Below the pieces are notes generated by a model. It saw only the letters and a list, made by a program, of their open reading frames with translations. It was not told the origin of the DNA and did no database searches. From Krasilnikovozyma curviuscula (Eukaryota; Basidiomycota; Tremellomycetes; Cystofilobasidiales; Mrakiaceae), in assembly GCA_014825775.1 (NCBI GenBank), contig MVAQ01000024.1, positions 1-64,000 on the forward strand: DNA of 64,000 bases, given 5' to 3'. Each line of letters begins with the position of its first letter. The stretch's first letter is position 1. Positions 58,567 through 64,000 of this stretch are shown piece after piece. Position numbers and translations under genes: made by a program.

Positions 58567-59747
58567 TTACATCGCCATGTCAGCTTGAAGCCGCCTGAGC
58601 TCTTCTTCTTCTCCATCGTCCTCCTCCTGTTGAGGAGCTAAAATATATCGCAAGAACATTACAAGCAGTCCCATTTAGACCATGAAGAGTAAGAAAGCAG
58701 TTGCTTACCATTCGCGATCCTCGCTCCAGGCACAGCAGGTGAATGAACAGGTGCCCTCTCCGCTCCTAGCAGACGATCGTTCAAAGTTTCTTGTTCCAAA
58801 GCTTCAAGTTCATTCTTCAGCTCATCCTATTACGAATGCAACCATATCAATATCAAAGCCCACTCGAGCGCACGAGGACGTTTTACCATCGAAAGAAGAA
58901 CACGTACTTCATCAGCATCGTAATGCATTCCGACAGGATTTGAGATTGCATCAGAGATCTCATTGGTGAGAACCATTTGTTCCCTAATAGAGTCCATCGT
59001 TGCGTCGACCTTGTCGATGTTCCTTTTGCGAAGCAAAACCAAGGCGGTGGGACCGTCAGTAAACAAAAACTCAACGCCCTGAACCACCCACTTATGATTG
59101 ATGAAGACAGATATCTTCCTTTGAAAAGAGAAGACCACAGATAGAAAGTAGAGAGGGAACGTACATCTTTCCATGGATACCCTTGAGAGCTTCACTACCT
59201 CTCTTCATAGCTTCCATTGTCTGCAAGTTCATGTTGGCCGACTCAAGAGCATTCATCTGAGTTATAACAGAGAAATACTGTGAGTAAACACATGCCAGCG
59301 AACCAACACGGGGAAGGTTCCTTGGAAGAAGAGTGGAACACACCTGAGTCTCGAGCGTTAAACGAGTTCCGGAGATTTTGTCCAGCTCTGCTTCGTGCAG
59401 CTTCTTGTTACGAAGGGCGGATAGAGCAGCTACACGTGTTCAAATTTAGGACAAAATAATCAGAATCATCAGGAATACCAGACGAGCGAATAAGGCAGAC
59501 AAAAGGTAAGCGAGGAAGGGAAAGGATGAGGAAGCTGAAAGCTCGAATGGGTCCACTCACCGTTCTTATTCGTCGTTGCATTCGCTCTAGCCTTCGCCGT
59601 ATCCTGTTCAATCTGCCTCAAAAGATGCTCCTCCTTCTTGTCCAGCATCAGCATGTGCTGACGGAGATCAATGATTGCATTCTGAGCTTTACTACCCGCT
59701 GCCGTCGTGTCCTTCTTTCCGGTAAAGTAGTTGACCCACGACGCCAT
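58567..59747 (-). CDS. SNF7: ESCRT-III subunit Snf7 (Vps32/CHMP4)
   Basis: Main filament-forming subunit of ESCRT-III, acting at endosomes in multivesicular body sorting. The start MASWVNYFTGKKDTTAAGSK is followed by the alpha1-alpha2 core: NAIIDLRQHMLMLDKKEEHL and AALSALRNKKLHEAELDKI. Next comes TRLTLETQMNALESANMNLQ, then TMEAMKRGSEALKGIHGKM. Later helices are NIDKVDATMDSIREQMVL and EISDAISNPVGMHYDADE, then DELKNELEALEQETLNDRLL. The acidic end (EEDDGEEEELRRLQADMAM) is the MIM-like segment recognised by Vps4. Length and order match the family, with the usual short introns. Confidence 0.95.
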
Positions 59748-60228
59748 CCTTAAAGAGCAGAGAGACCTTCTGAGTGGGAGAGAGATGGAAGGGGAAAAGT
59801 TTAAGGTGGAAAGTAGGGCTGGATTGGGGAATGATTGGATTGGTTGGGTAGAATCAGACGTCACTGAGATAAGAAGGGCTTCAGTGGTTTTCGACCTTCT
59901 CAAAATGGAGACTGTGATACTAACCAGTCCCCTCTACTAGGATATGAGATAGATTTGCAGAGAAGGATAGGTTGGGCTGGTCGGACTACGAATTCAACTG
60001 AGCTCCTGGTCGTCTGTTGCTGGAAGTCTGCGAATCGACCCGCGCTGGGTTTCTCGGTTGGATTTCTCATGAGCAAATTTCCCTGGCTGATCCTGACAAC
60101 CATCTACATAAAGACAATGCAACAAACAGTTTCTTGATACATAGGTCTCTCAGAAAAAAGTTCGTTTTCGCTCGTGTGCCTGCGCCCCACTTGATTCCTG
60201 TGGTACAACAGAATCTCTTCGCCGTCCC
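59748..60228. other. Intergenic region between SNF7 start and AOS1 stop
   Basis: About 480 bases: the SNF7 promoter and AOS1 3' end, both minus strand. Nothing else is recognised. Confidence 0.4.
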
Positions 60229-61969
60229 CTAATGCTTCTTCTCCTCATCGCTGACACCCCATCTAATGACTGCTGCGTCACCACCACTGGTACCGTCGAA
60301 CCACAGGAAGTTCATAATTGGAGGCTGGTTTCGCGAGATTGCTTTAAGGATGTCTTGTGCTAGTATACCTCCCAAGACAGCCGACGTCGGCGAGAACTCA
60401 TGTGTTGAGTGAAGAGCCAGATGTCTAAATTTGCCCAGGACAAAAAAAAAACAAAAAAACAGTCAGGTCGAACCAGATGACGGCTTGGTGAGACAAGCAC
60501 CTTACTCAATCACGTCCCGTGGAATCTCTGGAACGATTTTTGATGATATTTCCCAAGTGTTTTTATTTTTATCAGCTGCCGAGAGGATTTCCTCGACGGC
60601 GTCAAGGGAGTTTGGAAGGTAGCCTGAGTGAAGCGATTGATATTCCCAAAGCGCTGTTGACAGAAAGAACCCGGAAAAGGAAAGAAAGGATATGGTCAGA
60701 TATTGAAGATTAAAGAGAGGAATGTGAAGAAAGAAGGTGAAGGGCAATAGACAGATGAGAACTAAACTTCTACTCACACAATAATGTAGCGAATCCACTG
60801 GGATTCATTCCTCTCAAGTCTTTACGATTCTTGATACTCTTGTAAGGTTGGTTGGCGGAATCAGGGCTTCCAACTGAGTCTTTAAATGATGGAGAATTGA
60901 CGATGTGCTTAACCATCTTAGGTGATTTACCTGGCGGTGGTTGACCTCGAGCGCTGAGCGAGAGGACGCAATAATGTGCGTTAGTATCACGTCATCCGTC
61001 AATGGAAAGGGAACCAACAACATTCAAAAGCTACGGTGATCGATCTATTTCACAGAAAAGATGGGAAGACTCACGGAGAAACATATTCAAACTCCTTCCC
61101 TAGATCACTAAAGATGTAACCACAGAACCCATACCCACCGGAAGCGTAGAATATCCTGTTCGTCCTCCTACAGCTCTCATTTATCCTTATGAATTCATTC
61201 TTGGAACAATCTGTTACGCAAACGATATCAACCTTTTCTCGTTCGAGGAATGCGTCCATTTCTTTGTCCGACGAAGCGCTAGTGGAGATGAAGGGGGAAA
61301 GGGTCTCAAGAGGGGTGATGGTTACTAGTGGGTTGAGTTTTTGAATCTGAGGGAGGGCAGCTTGGACTCTCTGAAAGTGCGCAAATGAAGGTAAATGAAA
61401 CGAGCTTCGACATTACAAAGCTCTGAGGGAAACACAAACGCACCTTCTGTCCAAGGACTCCGTCATTTTCTCTGAATAAGAAGCCTGCACCTAAGTCTTC
61501 CTCAGTGACTACCTCAGAATCCATCACCTAGTCGAAGTGAAAGGGAAGAAAAGCGAACGCTAGGATCAGAGCTTGAAGAACCTTATGGGCACCGTCAAAC
61601 TTACAATCAGTCGACCAACACCAGCAAGTACAATATTCTTGATCGTCTCTTGTGCTAGGGATCGCAAGTTGACGACCAAAATCGTCGAGGATCTCATTCT
61701 GACAAAATGTGGATGTAGCAGGTAGACAAAACGATTTTTCAATCAGCAATGCAACAACAACAACGATCAAGAGGTCCAGAATCAAGTTCTCACCTATTCT
61801 GAGCTTCCAAACCCCATAATCGGATTTGTCTGTCGTACAAAGCAGCTTCAGCTGGAAAGTGGATCGATTACCGTCTCAGTCAGTCAGTACCACAGCTTTT
61901 TTGCTTCAAACAGAGCGAAAATTCACCTTCTGTAACCTGGACAGTATCAGTAGGATGCTGTTGATCCAT
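60229..61969 (-). CDS. AOS1: SUMO-activating enzyme subunit 1 (Aos1/SAE1)
   Basis: The regulatory half of the heterodimeric SUMO E1, working with Uba2 in the nucleus. The start MDQQHPTDTVQVTE joins AEAALYDRQIRLWGLEAQNR, the diagnostic N-terminal motif. The Rossmann part follows: STILVVNLRSLAQETIKNIV, then LAGVGRLIVMDSEVVTEEDL and GAGFLFREN. Next come ALPQIQKLNPLVTITPLE, FLEREKVDIVCVTDCSKNEF and YASGGYGFCGYIFSDLGKEF. The C-terminal part has THEFSPTSAVLGGILAQDIL, KAISRNQPPIMNFLWFDG and the end GVSDEEKKH. The usual glycine-rich loop reads N-L-R-S-L rather than G-x-G-x-x-G, as expected for the non-ATP-binding E1 half. It is head-to-head with SPC24, 168 bases away. Confidence 0.9.
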
Positions 61970-62137
61970 CTTGAAGGTCGATTTGGGTAAGGAAAAATGT
62001 GAGGAAATGATAGTTCGAAGGACCATTCACGCGTTGGACGAAAATCAACAGGACCTCGACGACGACCTTCCCTTCGCAGCCCACTCCTCTTGTTTTCTTG
62101 AATTCTTATTCTCTTCCTGAAGCTTGTAATTGCTGTG
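61970..62137. promoter_or_regulatory. Short bidirectional promoter AOS1/SPC24
   Basis: Only 168 bases separate the two start codons, so one nucleosome-free region probably serves both. It includes a purine-rich AGGAAAAATGTGAGGAAATGATAG stretch near 61988-62011 and a CT-rich stretch near 62050-62105. Confidence 0.5.
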
Positions 62138-63044
62138 ATGGCTGAAGTACAAGGATCTTTCTCTGAATCGATGTGAGTGACTTGGACTATGGTGCCTATG
62201 CATCGTGTTGATTGACGAAACTGGATGGCCAAAACAGAATGATTTTGCAGCAGGCGAGTGAGCTGATGAGCCCAGCCAGTGAATTGGAGAATGTCTCGAC
62301 TGCTGCTGCATTGATGGATGATAAAGATAAGGAGAGGGTCGCCCTTAGGGATATTGCGAAGGAAGACTTGCGAGGTATTCAAAGTTCTTCTTCGTTCCTC
62401 CTTGCCCTCTGTATGCTGACCAACTTTTTCCTCTTGATCGTCTTAGCTCTTTCTCTCAAACTTGAACAGTCTAAAAAAGCAGCTAAACGACCGAAAAACA
62501 CTCAATCGTTCGAAGAATACCAGGCGACCCTGACGCAACAGGAAGCGACTCAAATCGACCTAGGTAAGAAAGTAAATGTGGAAGGATTGACCATTGCTGA
62601 GAAGCTGGACAGGCTGGTGAGGTTGAAGGAGGAATGGGAAGAGCTGGAGAATAAGGACGTGGAGAAGGAGGCTATGGACGAGGTCGACGGCACCACGTGA
62701 GTTTCTTTTCGAATTTGTTTCTGTAGGTCGCACGCGACGAAGCAGTTCCCTAATGGTGGTTCTTATCTCAGAATCCGTCTCAAGATCTATCACGATCTAG
62801 GATTTACTCCTCTTCGAGATTCAACTACAGGGAATGTTGAGAAAATTATCGTTCGAAGAGATGGTAAGTGGAGGATTGCCTTTGACCCTCTACCTCTGCA
62901 TGCCTTTTGTTCTTGACTCACAACTATTTTTCGTTTCGTTTAACAGCCAAAGGACAGGAAGACGTCCACTCGATACCTCTAGATCCAACAGTTTCCAAGG
63001 CCTTCTTAGCAAATCGATTATGGAGCTTAGCTGGCGACCAATAG
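62138..63044 (+). CDS. SPC24: Kinetochore protein Spc24 (Ndc80 complex)
   Basis: Spc24 pairs with Spc25 to anchor the Ndc80 complex at the inner kinetochore. The first exon MAEVQGSFSESI at 62138 joins MILQQASELMSPASELENVS. A 72-nt intron (62375-62446) then separates IAKEDLR from ALSLKLEQSKKAAKRPKN. A coiled coil follows: TLTQQEATQIDLGKKVNVEG and AEKLDRLVRLKEEWEELENK. The globular C-terminal RWD-like domain has IRLKIYHDLGFTPLRDSTTG, NVEKIIVRRDAKGQEDVHSI and PLDPTVSKAFLANRLWSL, ending AGDQ. The C-terminal pattern (L-K-I-Y then F-x-A-N-x-x-W) is that of Spc24. A hydrophobic stretch seen when the intron is read through is not part of the protein. Confidence 0.88.
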
Positions 63045-63487
63045 ACGACTTTTTAGATCTTCTCCTCTTGGTCTTTCGCTGTTTCTGATGGCTGGTTCTT
63101 TCTGGTTAGCTTTGATGACACGTGTTGTGCTTGTAGTATGCTTTGTAAATACAAATTCGATTCATGGCTTGTTTCTTGGGAAGACGTACCCTGCCCAGCT
63201 CCTGCTTGAGTTGTACAGAGAAGTTTGTGCGGCCGAAAAAAAAAAAACACACACACACACACCGCAGCTTCTTTAGCAAAAGAGACAGAGCAAAGGCGCC
63301 CTCTTTTGGTCCACAGAGTCCTTGCAGTTCGTTCCGTCGTCGGCTCTGGGCTCACGACGCGACTAATTTTCTCCCCGGCTGCATTGCACCCTCCCACGCC
63401 ACGGCTCTAAATTGATCTAAGTTTTCTTGGACGCTGTTCGGTGGTGTTATTTGATCCCCCAATCACCACCAAGCAGGTCTTCACAAT
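63045..63487 (+). promoter_or_regulatory. Intergenic region before the last gene
   Basis: Contains an A run followed by a (CA)n stretch (about 63235-63262) and the promoter of the gene at 63488. No gene is supported. Confidence 0.4.
63235..63262 (+). repeat. Poly-A followed by (CA)8 microsatellite
   Basis: A run of about 12 A is directly followed by about eight CA units. Short simple repeat in an intergenic region. Confidence 0.9.
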
Positions 63488-64000
63488 ATGATCAAGTTAC
63501 AAATTGTTGTTTCTTTACTGGCTGCCCTCCTGTGCAGAGCTCAGCTGGCACTCCCATCACAAGGGTACAACGTGAGTTGTTTACTTTCCTCGTAAACCTT
63601 AAATCTCGCTCATCCTGCTTTCGTATGGTATTCGCTGTTTCTTTTGTTAGACTCAGCAGTTTGGAGTTTCCACTACTGTTCCAGGTTTGTCTGCTCTGTC
63701 AACTTTTACCTTGTCTACTTGTTGGCTTAAAACGATTATTTTTGCTCCAATTTGCGTCCCCACAGGCGTCAACAAAACGGCCCTCCCTTTCGAAAACCTC
63801 TTGAATATTCCTCATCTCGTATCAACACGCAGTCTCAAGTCTCATCTCGACCTTCTCAAATCTATTCACGACTTTAAAGACCAACACGATGACCAATGGG
63901 AACTAACCCTTATAACCTCAATTTCAAGATTCAACGCGTGGACCAGGGCACTCGAAAGCAACACGGATGACAGAAAAGCACTGGAAGAACTTCTGACTGC
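63488..64000 (+). CDS. 5' part of a probable GRDP/DUF1399-like protein with N-terminal hydrophobic segment
   Basis: The gene continues past the window end. Exon 1 (MIKLQIVVSLLAALLCRAQL, ending PSQGYN) looks like a signal peptide. Two short introns follow, giving TQQFGVSTTVPG and then VNKTALPFENLLNIPHLVST. Next come RSLKSHLDLLKSIHDFKDQ and WELTLITSISRFNAWTRALE. The pattern L-x2-HL-x-LL-x2-F followed by W-x5-A/S-I-x-RF-x-x-W resembles the N-terminus of fungal glycine-rich-domain (DUF1399) proteins. The match is by eye and weak. If the family is right, the signal-like start is unusual and the true start could differ. Confidence 0.55.

Noticed and set aside
62375..62446. A transmembrane helix in the SPC24 gene product
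   Set aside because: The hydrophobic stretch is translated intron with clear splice borders; Spc24 is soluble.
1..64000. CRISPR arrays, insertion sequences, transposons, tRNA or rRNA genes
   Set aside because: No regularly spaced repeats, terminal inverted repeats, transposase or reverse transcriptase motifs, or cloverleaf with a GGTTCGAATCC-like arm were found by eye. A tRNAscan-SE and RepeatMasker run would settle this.

Overview
The window is nuclear DNA of a filamentous or yeast-like fungus, most likely a basidiomycete and probably a tremellomycete-type yeast. Genes are packed 0.1-0.9 kb apart on both strands and are cut by many short introns (about 45-90 nt) with GTRNGT donors and CTNAC-like branch points. 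The proteins are typical fungal ones: Zn2Cys6 regulators, UTP10, TIF6, SNF7, AOS1, SPC24 and fungal MFS families. The species assignment is inference; no rRNA or tRNA was seen to confirm it. Most open frames are single exons, so the genes below were assembled by joining exons by hand at splice sites that keep frame and restore family motifs. Spans run from start codon to stop codon and include introns.

Layout. 0-10 kb: fatty-aldehyde dehydrogenase (+), LHPP/HDHD2-type HAD phosphatase (-), 14-TM MFS exporter (+), 3-phosphoglycerate dehydrogenase (+). 10-24 kb: an unrecognised protein (-), a U-box cyclophilin of the PPIL2 class (-), an HSF-type transcription factor (+), a one-TM coiled-coil protein (-) and a GPI-anchored beta-propeller-like surface protein (+). 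24-39 kb: TIF6 (+), Siw14-like phosphatase (-), MFS transporter (-), Zn2Cys6 regulator (-) and the very large UTP10 (-).

39-58 kb stands out. Six adjacent genes all look catabolic: a TolB-propeller/amidohydrolase fusion (-), a second metal-dependent amidohydrolase (+), an aldo/keto reductase with an unusual N-terminal helical domain (-), a Fen2/Liz1-type organic-anion permease (+), a type-B carboxylesterase (-) and a Zn2Cys6 regulator (+). Read together they could import an organic acid, amide or ester, hydrolyse it, reduce the product and regulate the process. That cluster reading is inference.

58-64 kb returns to housekeeping: SNF7 (-), AOS1 (-) head-to-head with SPC24 (+), and the 5' part of a probable GRDP-type protein (+) that runs off the end.

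The strongest genomic oddity is a set of very small exons (5, 6, 9, 10, 10 and 12 nt). They are needed to keep frame and to restore conserved motifs in four genes, and automated gene models are likely to miss them.
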